This document shows, piece after piece, positions 27,055 to 36,226 of a stretch of 58,094 nt of DNA. Location of the stretch: assembly GCA_964598225.1 (NCBI GenBank), contig CAZRBG010000039.1, positions 1-58,094 of the forward strand, written 5' to 3'. Below the pieces are notes generated by a model. It did no database searches. It saw only the letters and a list, made by a program, of their open reading frames with translations, and was not told the DNA's origin. The stretch is from SG8-4 sp964598225. GTDB taxonomy: Bacteria; Planctomycetota; Phycisphaerae; Sedimentisphaerales; Anaerobacaceae. Each line of letters begins with the position of its first letter. Within the stretch, counting starts at the first letter, position 1. Position numbers and translations under genes: made by a program.

Positions 27055-27977
27055 CTTTTTACCAACTTGAACAATTGATCGCCGACAAGGGGAGATTCAG
27101 GTTTGTTTTGCTCAATTGCCTCGATATCGAGTCTGTAGCCCTGCTTGTACTTTTCATTCAGGGCTTCGACCGTATGGTCTTCGGTCCCGCAGACAGGATT
27201 AGCTACGGCCGTATTTACTCTGTTTACCTGAATAGGACAAGCACATAACTTCTGAAAATACAGATAGCTCGGAAAAAGCCGCTTGTGCGTCTTGCACCAC
27301 CGGTAACAATATCCTTCCAACTCATTGGGATTGTTAAATGTGCCAAGAGATACCAAAAAGTTCTTCATGGAGATAATCCGTCTGAGAAGCCTGACTCTCA
27401 TGGAGTCTTTGGCAAACAGCTTCTTCAGCAACGGCCTTTCTTTTGCCACATGTGAGAGTATTTCTCTTACGAGGTCCCTTTTGTAAATCGTACAGCTCAC
27501 ATCAAACGGATACGCCACATGCCGGTTCTGTGCCTCTTTCCAGTTTACTTTGTATAGCCGTTGTGTGTCCATCCTGATCTCGAGGGGTGTATCACCAGTG
27601 TCCTTCAGACTTTGGGGGCCAAACTTGAGAGTGAATCCGAATATCTGGGCATCGAACGTATCGAAGGTCTTTTCAACTAACTCCAGATCGACCGATTCGA
27701 AATATATCATGTCATCAGTGCCGAAGAGAATGTATTCGGTGTCGAGATTTTCAAATAAATTCATGAAATCGTCATGGAAGTTCTTTTCTCTTATAACTAT
27801 GCAGTCGCCGAACCGCTCGAACAACCCGGCGTATTGATCGTCGAACAAATCGACCTTGTAGACTATGTAGGTCTGAATCTTATCTTCCGGTATATGCCGA
27901 TACAGGCTCTCCAGATACGCGTCGAGCTGCAACGGACGGTTCCTTGTGAAAACAATATTGCTTATGAGTTTCGACAT
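27051..27977 (-). CDS. Glycosyltransferase-like protein (GT-A fold, unassigned)
   Basis: A 308-aa protein that begins ISNIVFTRNRPLQLDAYLES, like the first strand of GT-A transferases, and has a DTEYILFGTDDMIYFES segment with a DD metal motif. A longer, cysteine-containing C-terminal region (YCYRWCKTHKRLF, KLCACPIQVN) has no match I can name. It sits between a GT2 gene and a methyltransferase in the polysaccharide cluster, which supports a glycosyltransferase role. Donor and acceptor unknown. Confidence 0.6.
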   Translation of the reverse strand: MSKLISNIVFTRNRPLQLDAYLESLYRHIPEDKIQTYIVYKVDLFDDQYAGLFERFGDCIVIREKNFHDDFMNLFENLDTEYILFGTDDMIYFESVDLELVEKTFDTFDAQIFGFTLKFGPQSLKDTGDTPLEIRMDTQRLYKVNWKEAQNRHVAYPFDVSCTIYKRDLVREILSHVAKERPLLKKLFAKDSMRVRLLRRIISMKNFLVSLGTFNNPNELEGYCYRWCKTHKRLFPSYLYFQKLCACPIQVNRVNTAVANPVCGTEDHTVEALNEKYKQGYRLDIEAIEQNKPESPLVGDQLFKLVKR

Positions 27978-28029
27978 TTAATCACTGTCTTATTAAGGTC
28001 GAGATCGAACCAAAGAGCTTGGCCGGTGC

Positions 28030-28947
28030 TCACGACCGCGTCCTGCGTCTAAGAGAGGCAGGCACCACTGAATTCGTAAAAAACGATAAAACAAACAACC
28101 TCCAATGTTCACTTCTGAAAGGATAGGTAATAATGGCCTTTAAAATGGATTCTCGTCCTTTTTTCGGATTACCCAGATAGCAATCATTGCAGCCGATTCT
28201 CAAAAGGTGCTTAGCTTCTATCTGATTCGATATCTCATCGCTGTGCTCATCAAGGATGTATTCTCCAAAAATCGCAAAATCGCTCAGCCAGCCCGCACGG
28301 TCCTGTGAGATAGAGTTGGATCCGTGCACTCTGTATTTCGCCAGAGGTTGGGGCATATAGCAGAATTCCCATCTCTTCGCCAATTCGAGCACAAATTTCC
28401 AGTCGTTTAGATATCTCAGACGTTCGTCATATCTAATTCCTTCAATATTCCGCCTCCTGAACATCATTGTCTGGCCGGGAATAAAGTTTCCTTTTAACAG
28501 GTCCTGAAGAATGTTTCTTGTTCTACATTTCGAGCGTCGGTTTATATTCTTATCGTCATCCAAAGGTTTTCCTTCAGAGTCTATTTTAGTGAGATCGGCA
28601 TATAATACAATATCAGGATTCTGCCGGAGTATTTCAAGCTGCCTCTCGAGCTTGCCTTCAAGCCAGATATCATCCGAAGAAATGAAAGCCATGAATTCGC
28701 CGGCGGCTTCCTTTAGGCCGCGGTTCATAGTCCTGGAAATACCTTGATTTTTACCGTTGAAGAAGGTGCGTATTCTGGCATCTTTAACTCGATAAGACTC
28801 GATAATCTCTTTCGAGTTGTCGCTCGAGCCGTCGTCAACAATAATAAGTTCAAAATCTTCGACCGTCTGGCCGAGAACACTTTCGATTGCTTCGGCAATA
28901 AAACGCTCGTGGTTGTAAGAAGGCAAGATTACACTAACTAAAGGCAT
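28030..28947 (-). CDS. Glycosyltransferase family 2 protein
   Basis: A 305-aa inverting GT-A transferase. It starts LVSVILPSYNHERFIAEAIESVL, then DFELIIVDDGSSDNSKEIIES and the metal motif FISSDDIWLEGKLERQ, all typical of GT2. The ATG overlaps the end of the aminotransferase gene by 10 bp. The C-terminus is moderately hydrophobic but has no clear membrane anchor, so a cytoplasmic or peripheral enzyme adding a sugar to a lipid-linked glycan is likely. Confidence 0.87.
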   Translation of the reverse strand: MPLVSVILPSYNHERFIAEAIESVLGQTVEDFELIIVDDGSSDNSKEIIESYRVKDARIRTFFNGKNQGISRTMNRGLKEAAGEFMAFISSDDIWLEGKLERQLEILRQNPDIVLYADLTKIDSEGKPLDDDKNINRRSKCRTRNILQDLLKGNFIPGQTMMFRRRNIEGIRYDERLRYLNDWKFVLELAKRWEFCYMPQPLAKYRVHGSNSISQDRAGWLSDFAIFGEYILDEHSDEISNQIEAKHLLRIGCNDCYLGNPKKGRESILKAIITYPFRSEHWRLFVLSFFTNSVVPASLRRRTRS

Positions 28948-30029
28948 TTCCTTGTCGCCTCGCTGATTGTTTCAATCTCATCGCGGCTTAGATCGGGCCG
29001 CATCGGCAACGAAAGTATTTCACTGCAAATCCTCTCCGTAACCGGTAAACACAAACCTTCGCATATATCCCTGTAAGCCGTTTGTTTGTGGACGCCAACG
29101 GGATAATGAATGAGCGTTTGTATACCCTGCTCCGTCAATTTCTGTTGCAACTCACCTCGATTTGGACACCTTACGACGTATAAGTGATAGACATGCCTGG
29201 CGTACTTCTTTTCCACAGGCAAAGTCACGCCAGTGCCCTTCAACAATTCTCCGTAGAGTTTTGCGGATGCCCGCCTTTTCTCATTCCATCGGTCAAGATG
29301 CTTCAATTTGACACGCAGAACCGCCGCCTGTATCTCGTCCAGCCTGCTGTTTATTCCTACAAAATCGTAAGAGTACTTCTCGGTCTGACCGTAATTCCTC
29401 AACAGGTTCAGTTTCTCGGCCAGTGCCTCGTCGTCGGTTACTATCATGCCCCCGTCTCCGTAGGCGCCAAGATTCTTCGTAGGATAAAAGCTGAAACAAG
29501 CCGCATCGGCCAGACTACCCACAGATTTGTTCATATACTCGGCGCCGTGTGCCTGACAGGCATCCTCGACTACGTACAGATCGCGCCTTCTCGCAATGTC
29601 CATTATTGCCTGCATATCGCACGGATGGCCGTAGAGGTGAACCGGCAGTATTGCCTTCGTTCTGTCAGTTATTTTCGCCTCTATTTGGGCAACATCTATG
29701 CAATAGGTTTCGGGATCAATGTCGATAAACACCGGCCTGGCGTTGTTTCTGACAATAGCATCTACGGTTGAAATAAACGTGTGCGATACTGTTATAACCT
29801 CATCACCGGCCTCGACTCCAAGCGCTCTTAGCGCCAGATAAATAGCATCCGAACCGGAATTCAAGGCGACCGCATGCCGTGCTCCGACATAAGCGGCAAA
29901 CCCCTGCTCAAACGCCTTTGTTTCATTGCCAAGCAGGAACCAGCCGCTTCTCAGGACTCGATCAACGGACTCGTTTATTTCATCACTTAGTTCCGCATAT
30001 TCCCGTCGTAGGTTAACAAATGGTATCAT
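28938..30029 (-). CDS. DegT/DnrJ/EryC1/StrS family sugar aminotransferase
   Basis: A 363-aa PLP enzyme. It carries ALNSGSDAIYLALRAL (phosphate-binding loop), VVEDACQAHGAEY (D156) and the Schiff-base lysine in SFYPTKNLGAYGDGG (K185), with YGHPCDM upstream. The family aminates 3- or 4-keto nucleotide sugars. The nearby FdtA-type ketoisomerase makes a 3-keto-6-deoxy sugar, so a FdtB/QdtB-like 3-aminotransferase is the best guess. It abuts the FemAB-type gene upstream with no gap, so both sit in one operon. Confidence 0.88.
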   Translation of the reverse strand: MIPFVNLRREYAELSDEINESVDRVLRSGWFLLGNETKAFEQGFAAYVGARHAVALNSGSDAIYLALRALGVEAGDEVITVSHTFISTVDAIVRNNARPVFIDIDPETYCIDVAQIEAKITDRTKAILPVHLYGHPCDMQAIMDIARRRDLYVVEDACQAHGAEYMNKSVGSLADAACFSFYPTKNLGAYGDGGMIVTDDEALAEKLNLLRNYGQTEKYSYDFVGINSRLDEIQAAVLRVKLKHLDRWNEKRRASAKLYGELLKGTGVTLPVEKKYARHVYHLYVVRCPNRGELQQKLTEQGIQTLIHYPVGVHKQTAYRDICEGLCLPVTERICSEILSLPMRPDLSRDEIETISEATRKCL

Positions 30030-30965
30030 CTATAAATCCATCTGATAGAAATCATGTACTACAGCTCTGGCGCCAAAACTTTCTTTATACCGTATGAGTC
30101 CTCTATTGAGATACAGGCCGTTTTCTTCGGTGGATATTCCGAAATCGAAGTATCTTTTTGCCGAATATACTTCGTTTATGAGAAAGTCTAAAACAAATTC
30201 CGCAGCGCCGAGTTCCTCCCCTTCCTCGTTGGCCGCGATGTACTGAGTATGAGCAACACCCGGGCTTTCATATACAATCACACCGCCGAGCATGGTCGTG
30301 CCCCTGTAAGCGGCAAAAAGCTTTATATTATCCGGGAACCTCTCGGCGAGCATTTGTATTTCATCCGCGGTATGGGTGGGGCTCACTCCATATTTCTTGT
30401 CCAGGAGATCGGCCTCAATGGCCATGAAAGTCTTAAAATCTCTGTCTCGCTTAACTACCAGATCCTTCTTTTTGCTCTTTTTTATGGACCACTTTCTGCC
30501 TTTCGTAAGTACTCTTTTCTCCTGCAAAAAAATGCTTGATGAAACATCTCTTCTTATCAATTCCGCACTATTGCGATATAGAGCGTATAAATCTTCCTCA
30601 GCCGGAATACGGTGATATATGTGGGGTATCGCCTTATAGACTATTCTGCTGATTTTGTACTCGGCGGCATATTTCCGCAATTCATCGAATACTTCCAACA
30701 TAACAGATGTACGCGTACGCCAGTCCGATACGATGCCTCCGAATGTGAGCCCGCCGTGGCTGTGTAGTTCTCCACCCTGTAAGTTTGCAGGCATGACGGC
30801 TACCAATTTGTCACCATCAAAGAACAGGGCGGAATGATCCCGAAATCTGTCGGAATGATATTCCATGTAATCACGATAGAACAGGAATACGCCGTTCTTG
30901 GCTTTTGCAATGAACTGATCCCAGATGGCTTTGTATTTTGGCCCGTACTTGACTGCTCTCACCAT
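30030..30965 (-). CDS. FemAB-like GNAT acyl/aminoacyl transferase
   Basis: A 311-aa protein with the double-GNAT (FemAB/Acetyltransf_6) layout. The first half reads HSALFFDGDKLVAVMPANL and HGGLTFGGIV, and the second has KLFAAYRGTTMLGGVIVYESPG and LGAAEFVLDFLINEV, then YFDFGISTEENGLYLN. Such proteins transfer an acyl or aminoacyl group to an amino sugar. Beside the aminotransferase it may acylate the amino group of the new sugar, in competition with or instead of the NeuD-type acetyltransferase. Its start overlaps the propeller gene's end by 7 bp. Confidence 0.75.
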   Translation of the reverse strand: MVRAVKYGPKYKAIWDQFIAKAKNGVFLFYRDYMEYHSDRFRDHSALFFDGDKLVAVMPANLQGGELHSHGGLTFGGIVSDWRTRTSVMLEVFDELRKYAAEYKISRIVYKAIPHIYHRIPAEEDLYALYRNSAELIRRDVSSSIFLQEKRVLTKGRKWSIKKSKKKDLVVKRDRDFKTFMAIEADLLDKKYGVSPTHTADEIQMLAERFPDNIKLFAAYRGTTMLGGVIVYESPGVAHTQYIAANEEGEELGAAEFVLDFLINEVYSAKRYFDFGISTEENGLYLNRGLIRYKESFGARAVVHDFYQMDL

Positions 30966-31873
30966 TGCTCCAGGACTGCGTATCCGAAACCGGTCTTGCC
31001 CATATCATTTCCATTGTAGAACATGTAAGTTTTGTCTCGGAAGTTCAGTATGCAGGGATACGAAAGGGCTTTAGAATCCCAGCCGCTGCCGGAAGGCCCG
31101 ATTCCAATTCTATCATCCATTCTCACCCAATCGACACCGTTTGGCGACTCCGCATATCCGGCGACATAATCTCCTTCGACCGTCCCTTTTGTATAGAACA
31201 TTCTATACTTAGCACCATCTCTAATAACCCTGGGCCTGCCGATACGGTATTCGGAACCAACGAAATCCACAACCAGTTTGCCTTCGTCCGGGAAATGCAC
31301 GCCGTCCTCGGACTCAGCGTATCGTATGTTATACGAGGGATACTGTTTTCCTTCGATCCATCTCCACTCGCTTCCGGTTGCATACCAGATTTTCCATATC
31401 CCATCGGCAACTCGTGCCGTATGAATGGCCCGAATATACATTGCGCTATCGCTTCTATCCAGAACGGGGCATTTACTATCCCTTGTAAAACTATGCCCGC
31501 CGTCATTACTCACGGCCAAACCGGTAAATGCCAGGAATTTCACCTTCTGCACGAGTTGAAAGCCTACGTAATACATATAGAGCGAGCCGTTATAGTCTAT
31601 GACGTCTCCCAGGATTACACCATTGTCATCGAAAGCACCATCTACACCGACGCCCAAAACAGGCTCTTTCGACACTGCCAATACACAAGACGGATCGTTT
31701 GCGTCAACGTCAACGTATCCTATTCTACCAACACCCAGATCATCTCTGAAGCTTGCATAGACTCTGATGACGTTATCATCGATCAAAACAGCCGTTGGAG
31801 TCAAGGCGGTGTGTTTGGCCCAGGAATATCTGCCGTCGGGACAATAGATCAGCCCCCTTTTACTCCATCTCAT
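30959..31873 (-). CDS. Five-bladed beta-propeller protein (GH43/GH32-like), cytoplasmic
   Basis: A 304-aa protein with repeated blades of the GH43/62/32/68 superfamily, for example GVGRIGYVDVDANDPSC, GSLYMYYVGFQLV, WKIWYATGSEWRW, YRMFYTKGTVEGDYVAGYAES and KTYMFYNGNDMGKTGFGYA. I start at ATG 31873, inside the end of the acetyltransferase gene, because GAGG lies about 9 nt upstream and the fold starts at once. There is no signal peptide, so unlike a polysaccharide-degrading GH it is probably cytoplasmic. No catalytic residues can be fixed. Homologues are common in sugar-antigen clusters, but their job is unclear. Confidence 0.72.
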   Translation of the reverse strand: MRWSKRGLIYCPDGRYSWAKHTALTPTAVLIDDNVIRVYASFRDDLGVGRIGYVDVDANDPSCVLAVSKEPVLGVGVDGAFDDNGVILGDVIDYNGSLYMYYVGFQLVQKVKFLAFTGLAVSNDGGHSFTRDSKCPVLDRSDSAMYIRAIHTARVADGIWKIWYATGSEWRWIEGKQYPSYNIRYAESEDGVHFPDEGKLVVDFVGSEYRIGRPRVIRDGAKYRMFYTKGTVEGDYVAGYAESPNGVDWVRMDDRIGIGPSGSGWDSKALSYPCILNFRDKTYMFYNGNDMGKTGFGYAVLEQW

Positions 31874-32600
31874 ATTGCGATTCCTCGACATTGAAAACCC
31901 TGTAGCTGGGTACCGCAACCGCCTTGGCTGAAGGCGCCTTGTAGACCTTCCCGACTTCAGTGTCACTCATAATTACAGCACCGGAGCCTATTATGCAGTC
32001 TCTGGCTATTTTCTTGTAGTCAGCCAGAGAGCTGTTGACTCCAAGAAAGCAGTTCTTGCCAACGTCACAATAACCTGATATTACAACATGAGAGGAAAGG
32101 AAGCAGTTGTCTCTGATCGTGGCACGATGGCCGATGTGATTTCCGCTCCACATTATCACGTTATTTCCCACCTTGACATGATACTGAATAACGTTATTTT
32201 CAAAAATGAAACAGTTTTCCCCGATTTCAGCATTCGGCCAGACGAAAGCCTTAGAACTGACGTAGGAAACCGGCGAGAATCCCTTGCTCTTGGCTTGTTT
32301 GTAAAGCCGTGTTCGGACCCTGTTGAGTTGTGTATAGGTGACTGCTACAAAAACTCTGTATTCCGCCGGATCGTATAGCTTTTCCAACTCCTCGAATGGA
32401 ACAACCGGCAGCGAAAGCAATTCTTCCATCTTAAGATAATCTCTTTCAACGCTGAAAGCCGCGACTTCGTAATTTGAGTCATAAGTGAAGTATTCGCAGG
32501 CAATCTCTGCGAATTCGCCGGCTCCGACTATTACGAGTTTTTCCTTTTTTTCGCCTTTGCCGCTAATCGTTTCCTGCCTGTCGTGACTTTCCGCCGTCAA
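31860..32600 (-). CDS. NeuD/PglD-type sugar O- or N-acetyltransferase
   Basis: A 246-aa protein with an N-terminal PglD-like Rossmann domain (KLVIVGAGEFAEIACEYF, about residues 20-38) and a C-terminal left-handed beta-helix (ENCFIFENNVIQYHVKVGNNVIMWSGNHIGH and following repeats, with the likely catalytic His near there). NeuD-family enzymes acetylate sialic acids or amino sugars on nucleotide donors. It lies 3 bp downstream of the ketoisomerase gene, so it probably acetylates the amino sugar made by the FdtA and DegT enzymes. Family sure, acceptor inferred. Confidence 0.82.
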   Translation of the reverse strand: MTAESHDRQETISGKGEKKEKLVIVGAGEFAEIACEYFTYDSNYEVAAFSVERDYLKMEELLSLPVVPFEELEKLYDPAEYRVFVAVTYTQLNRVRTRLYKQAKSKGFSPVSYVSSKAFVWPNAEIGENCFIFENNVIQYHVKVGNNVIMWSGNHIGHRATIRDNCFLSSHVVISGYCDVGKNCFLGVNSSLADYKKIARDCIIGSGAVIMSDTEVGKVYKAPSAKAVAVPSYRVFNVEESQYEME

Positions 32601-32603
32601 TTT

Positions 32604-33071
32604 CTATGCCTCCGGCTGGAGATTACTTTTCTTGTCGTCAGGTTTTTGTTCGACCTGCTGCCTCTGCCTTGCGGCTATTCTCTTAAATCTGTCGTAGTCC
32701 CGGATGTAGTCGTTTTCATCGTAGAGAGCTGAGACCAGACAAAGACTTACGGACCCCGAAGAGAAATTATCCAATTCCCGCCATATCATTCTGGGAACGT
32801 ATAAACCGTAGTAGGAGCGATTCAGGTGAAATCTCTTTCTCTCGAAACCGTCATCCAGGATCACATCAAAACTCCCCATCGCTGCTATTATGAACTGCTG
32901 CAATTGCTTGTGTGCGTGCCCCCCCCTAAGCGACCCTCCCGGCACATCATACAGGTAATAGACCCTCTTGATATCGAAAGGTATATGTTCGTTGCCTTCT
33001 ATGAAGGTAAGATTGCCTCTGCTGTCCAGTATTTTTGGAAGGTCAATTAGCGTGCATTCCTGTAGGCTCAT
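32604..33071 (-). CDS. FdtA/QdtA-type dTDP-4-keto-6-deoxyglucose 3,4-ketoisomerase
   Basis: A 155-aa cupin. The FdtA/WxcM hallmarks are LTFIEGNEHIPFDIKRVYYLYDVPGGSLRGGHAHKQLQQF-type order (residues about 20-60), then FDVILDDG and SYYGLYVPRMIWREL. Ketoisomerases of this type move the keto group of dTDP-4-keto-6-deoxyglucose from C4 to C3 for amination. I start at ATG 33071 because GAGAAG precedes it; the 15 more codons upstream lack family matches. It has the HAH pair typical of the active site. It shares the RmlB product with the rhamnose branch. Confidence 0.83.
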   Translation of the reverse strand: MSLQECTLIDLPKILDSRGNLTFIEGNEHIPFDIKRVYYLYDVPGGSLRGGHAHKQLQQFIIAAMGSFDVILDDGFERKRFHLNRSYYGLYVPRMIWRELDNFSSGSVSLCLVSALYDENDYIRDYDRFKRIAARQRQQVEQKPDDKKSNLQPEA

Positions 33072-33202
33072 ATTCTTCTCTCTTTGCTCGCTGTTACTAA
33101 GGCCGGTGACCGCCATAACTATTCGTGCCTAACGCTCCATAGAGGAACAAATGGACAAACAACATCTTTACGTAGCAAGTCACTTCAAACGTCGCGAATA
33201 TT

Positions 33203-34351
33203 CTAACCGCGCCCGCAGTGTCTTTCAAGTTCGCTCTCATAGAGATTTGCGAGTTTCTGTCTCATAATCTTATGTGAATAAAGCCGGCGGACTCGATTAT
33301 TCGCGTTGTCGGCGACTTGCCGAAGTTCTTTAGCGGGCATCTTCGCGAGGTCCACCATCGACGCCGCCAGTGCATCGGCGTCTTCAGCGGGAACCAAACG
33401 GCCCACGTCTCGATTCGGGAGAATTTCGGGAATTCCGCCGACCTCTGTGGCTATACAGGGAACGCCGGCCGCCATTGCCTCCAAGATTGCTCGCGGCATG
33501 CCCTCGGCAACGGAGGAGAGTACGAACACGTCCATCGACTGATACAACTGCTCGATATGGTCCCTGTGACCGAGAAACCTGATGGAATCGCAACACGAAG
33601 TCTTCGACGCCTGCCGTACAAGCTCCTCCCTGCATGGGCCATTGCCCAGCAGGACAAGTTCCGCAGAGGGGATTTCCTCTTTAACTATCGTAAAAGCTTC
33701 GATCAGATAAGTGAGACCTTTCGTCCGTGCCAGCCGGCCCACCGTTCCAAAAACAAGACTGTCGGTCGGTAGTTCCAGCATCCCTCTTGCGTCCCCCTTG
33801 GAGGTCGATACGTCGGCAAAACGTGCGTAATCAACGGAATTTTCCAGGACGGAGACTTTCTCTGCCGGCATACGCCAGTTATTTCTCAAGACATCTTCTT
33901 TGACACTGTTGGCAACGGCTACAATTTTACTGCATCTGCGAGACACCAGGTAATTCGTCAGTTTTCTTCGGAATTTGCCGCTTCTTCCCAGACCGTGAAC
34001 GTGCGACAGCACGACCGGTGTTCCCGCCATTCTGGCCGCCATTACGCCATAGACGGTGGATTTGTGTGCATGACAGTGCAACAGGTCTATGCGATGTTCT
34101 TTTAGAATCCTGACAAGTTTAAATAGAATCGACGGGCGAAACGCGTTGATCAATTCGATATTCGAAAGATAGAAAACCTCGTATCCCTGCTCTTCTATGA
34201 GATTCCTTTCTATGCCGTAGCCGCTCAGGTAAATGAAGATAACATTGAACCGATCGCGGTCCAAACCGAGTACGAGATCATTCACGGAGGTCACCGCGCC
34301 GCCGTACTGAGGCCACAGCAAAGCCAGATTTATCTTGCTCTTGCTCAACAA
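33203..34351 (-). CDS. Glycosyltransferase family 4 protein
   Basis: A 382-aa GT-B transferase. It has HRIDLLHCHAHKSTVYGVMAAR in the N-terminal domain and the C-terminal GT4 core: FGTVGRLARTKGLTYLIEAF, AELVLLGNGPCREEL, then SMDVFVLSSVAEGMPRAILEAMAAGVPCIATEVGGIPE, including the EGMPRAILEAMA nucleotide-sugar motif. It belongs to the O-antigen/capsule type of GT4. It lies 13 bp downstream of rmlB, while the next gene follows after a 131-bp gap. Confidence 0.9.
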   Translation of the reverse strand: MLSKSKINLALLWPQYGGAVTSVNDLVLGLDRDRFNVIFIYLSGYGIERNLIEEQGYEVFYLSNIELINAFRPSILFKLVRILKEHRIDLLHCHAHKSTVYGVMAARMAGTPVVLSHVHGLGRSGKFRRKLTNYLVSRRCSKIVAVANSVKEDVLRNNWRMPAEKVSVLENSVDYARFADVSTSKGDARGMLELPTDSLVFGTVGRLARTKGLTYLIEAFTIVKEEIPSAELVLLGNGPCREELVRQASKTSCCDSIRFLGHRDHIEQLYQSMDVFVLSSVAEGMPRAILEAMAAGVPCIATEVGGIPEILPNRDVGRLVPAEDADALAASMVDLAKMPAKELRQVADNANNRVRRLYSHKIMRQKLANLYESELERHCGRG

Positions 34352-34364
34352 AACCTCCGCCGGC

Positions 34365-35378
34365 TCAACGGTTTCCGTACATTGATTCGTAATACTTCAT
34401 GTAATCGCCGGAGACGACGTCGTCGAGCCACCGCCGGCTTTGAAGGTACCAGTCAATCGTCCTGCCGATGCCCGTCTCAAAATCCACCGAGGGCCGCCAG
34501 CCAAGCTCGTTCATAATCTTGCCCGCATCAATAGCGTAACGCCTGTCGTGCCCTAATCTGTCGGTTACGTGCCTTATTAGCGATTGTGGTTTTCCCAAGC
34601 GGCTAAGGATCAGGCCGATGACCTCCATATTTGTTTTTTCGTTGCATCCTCCGATGTTGTAAATTTCACCCGGCGGCGCTTTTTCCACAACCCGCCATAT
34701 TGCCGCACAATGATCGTAAACGTACACCCAGTCCCGAACCTGGAGGCCATCGCCGTAGACGGGCAGTTCTTTGTCATTGAGGGCGTTGTTAATCATCAAG
34801 GGAATCAGCTTCTCGGGGAACTGGTACGGGCCGTAATTATTCGAGCACCTTGTGATATTGTACTTGACGCCCCAAGTTTGCCCGAATGCCTTGACTAAGA
34901 GGTCCGCTCCGGCCTTGCTCGCCGAATAGGGAGAATTGGGACTGAGCGGCGTCTGTTCGGTGAACATGCCCTCCGTGCCGAGCGCGCCGTAAACCTCATC
35001 CGTAGAGATCTGAATGAATCGGTCCAGGTCTTTCTCGCGAGCTACCTGAAGAAGGGTGAGCGTGCCGGTCACGTTGGCTTCTATGAACGCCCTGGGCTCG
35101 GTGATAGAACGGTCCACGTGACTCTCGGCGGCGAAATTAATTATCGTATCGATCCCGCACTCTTCAACAAGCTTTGCTACCAGCTCACCATCGCATATAT
35201 CGCCCTTGACGAATTTATGATTTTCATGGTCCATGAACTCCGCAAGGTTTTCAAGATTACCCGCGTATGTGAGCTTGTCGAGATTGCAGATAAAGCAATC
35301 GGGATGCTCGGACAACACCATTCGTACAAAGTTGCTGCCGATGAATCCGGCGCCGCCTGTAACAAGAATTCTTCTCAT
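34365..35378 (-). CDS. rmlB: dTDP-glucose 4,6-dehydratase RmlB
   Basis: A 337-aa extended SDR enzyme. It has the NAD motif GGAGFIGSNF (residues 8-17), the catalytic TDE triad (T126 D127 E128) in STDEVYG and Y151xxxK155 in YSASKAGAD, all RmlB hallmarks. It converts dTDP-glucose to dTDP-4-keto-6-deoxyglucose. That product is shared by the rhamnose branch (RmlC/D) and the amino-sugar branch (FdtA-type and DegT genes). Its start overlaps the rmlD stop by 4 bp. Confidence 0.94.
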   Translation of the reverse strand: MRRILVTGGAGFIGSNFVRMVLSEHPDCFICNLDKLTYAGNLENLAEFMDHENHKFVKGDICDGELVAKLVEECGIDTIINFAAESHVDRSITEPRAFIEANVTGTLTLLQVAREKDLDRFIQISTDEVYGALGTEGMFTEQTPLSPNSPYSASKAGADLLVKAFGQTWGVKYNITRCSNNYGPYQFPEKLIPLMINNALNDKELPVYGDGLQVRDWVYVYDHCAAIWRVVEKAPPGEIYNIGGCNEKTNMEVIGLILSRLGKPQSLIRHVTDRLGHDRRYAIDAGKIMNELGWRPSVDFETGIGRTIDWYLQSRRWLDDVVSGDYMKYYESMYGNR

Positions 35379-36226
35379 AGCTGCCTCAAAAAATGTTCCA
35401 GCGGAAACTGCCAGGGCTGAATCGTCCCGGCAAGCAGGGACGCGATTTTACTGCAATCGAATCGGCTGTTCAAGGGTCTGGCCGCGGGGCTCTGGAAATC
35501 GCTTGTCTTGCACGGCGACAGGTTGATCTTAAGAAGCAGCTTCTCGAACACGAACTTCGCCATCTCATATCTGCTCACGTATCCTTCGGCGGCAAAATGG
35601 AATATCCCTTCCGGCTGCTTTGGAACAAGATCGCAGATCGTTCGAGCCACTTCCGTCGTCGCGGTCGGCGAACCTATCTGATCGTCGACTACCTTTATAC
35701 TCTGCCCCGCTTCGGCACGCCGAATCAGCTTCGTTACAAAATTCTCTCCGGACCGGCCGTAAGTCCACTCCACTCGCATTATGCAATGCCTGCAACCGCT
35801 CTCTTTCAGGAGTTGCTCGCCGGCTAATTTGCTCTTGCCGTAGGTATTGATAGGATTTGGCGTATCCGTTTCGACGTAAGGCTTATCCCCTTTGCCGTCA
35901 AAGACAAAATCCGTGCTGATATGCACAACCCATTTATCGGCATCCTTCGCGACAGCACCGAGCCGCCCTACCGCTTCGGCGTTTACCTGATGAGCCGGTT
36001 CGGCCTCGCTCTCTGCACCGTCCACATTTGTGTACGCGGCACAGTTGACGACCAGTTCGGCGTCAGAAACGGCGTGTTTCAGGTGAACTGAGTTGGTAAT
36101 GTCGAACTCAGGCAAGTCGAACAGTACCGGGTCGTAGTCAAGGTTTTGGCAAACTGAGACAAGGTCCGAGCCGAGCATTCCCTTGCCGCCTAAGATCACG
36201 ATCCTGGCTTTCTCAGTCGACATCAT
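35375..36226 (-). CDS. rmlD: dTDP-4-dehydrorhamnose reductase RmlD
   Basis: A 283-aa SDR reductase that makes dTDP-L-rhamnose. It has the NADPH motif GGKGMLGSDLVSVC (residues 13-26), ELVVNCAAYTNVDGAE, STDFVFDGKGD and the YGKSKLAGEQLL catalytic Y-K pair. The start is one of two adjacent ATG codons (36226 or 36223); AAGGAT is just upstream and the first ATG overlaps the rmlC stop. It has the usual length of the family. Confidence 0.93.
   Translation of the reverse strand: MMSTEKARIVILGGKGMLGSDLVSVCQNLDYDPVLFDLPEFDITNSVHLKHAVSDAELVVNCAAYTNVDGAESEAEPAHQVNAEAVGRLGAVAKDADKWVVHISTDFVFDGKGDKPYVETDTPNPINTYGKSKLAGEQLLKESGCRHCIMRVEWTYGRSGENFVTKLIRRAEAGQSIKVVDDQIGSPTATTEVARTICDLVPKQPEGIFHFAAEGYVSRYEMAKFVFEKLLLKINLSPCKTSDFQSPAARPLNSRFDCSKIASLLAGTIQPWQFPLEHFLRQL

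Noticed and set aside
30965..31894. Plus-strand frame of 309 codons opposite the propeller gene
   Set aside because: It mirrors the propeller coding frame and lacks a ribosome-binding site or domain; the minus frame has clear repeat motifs.
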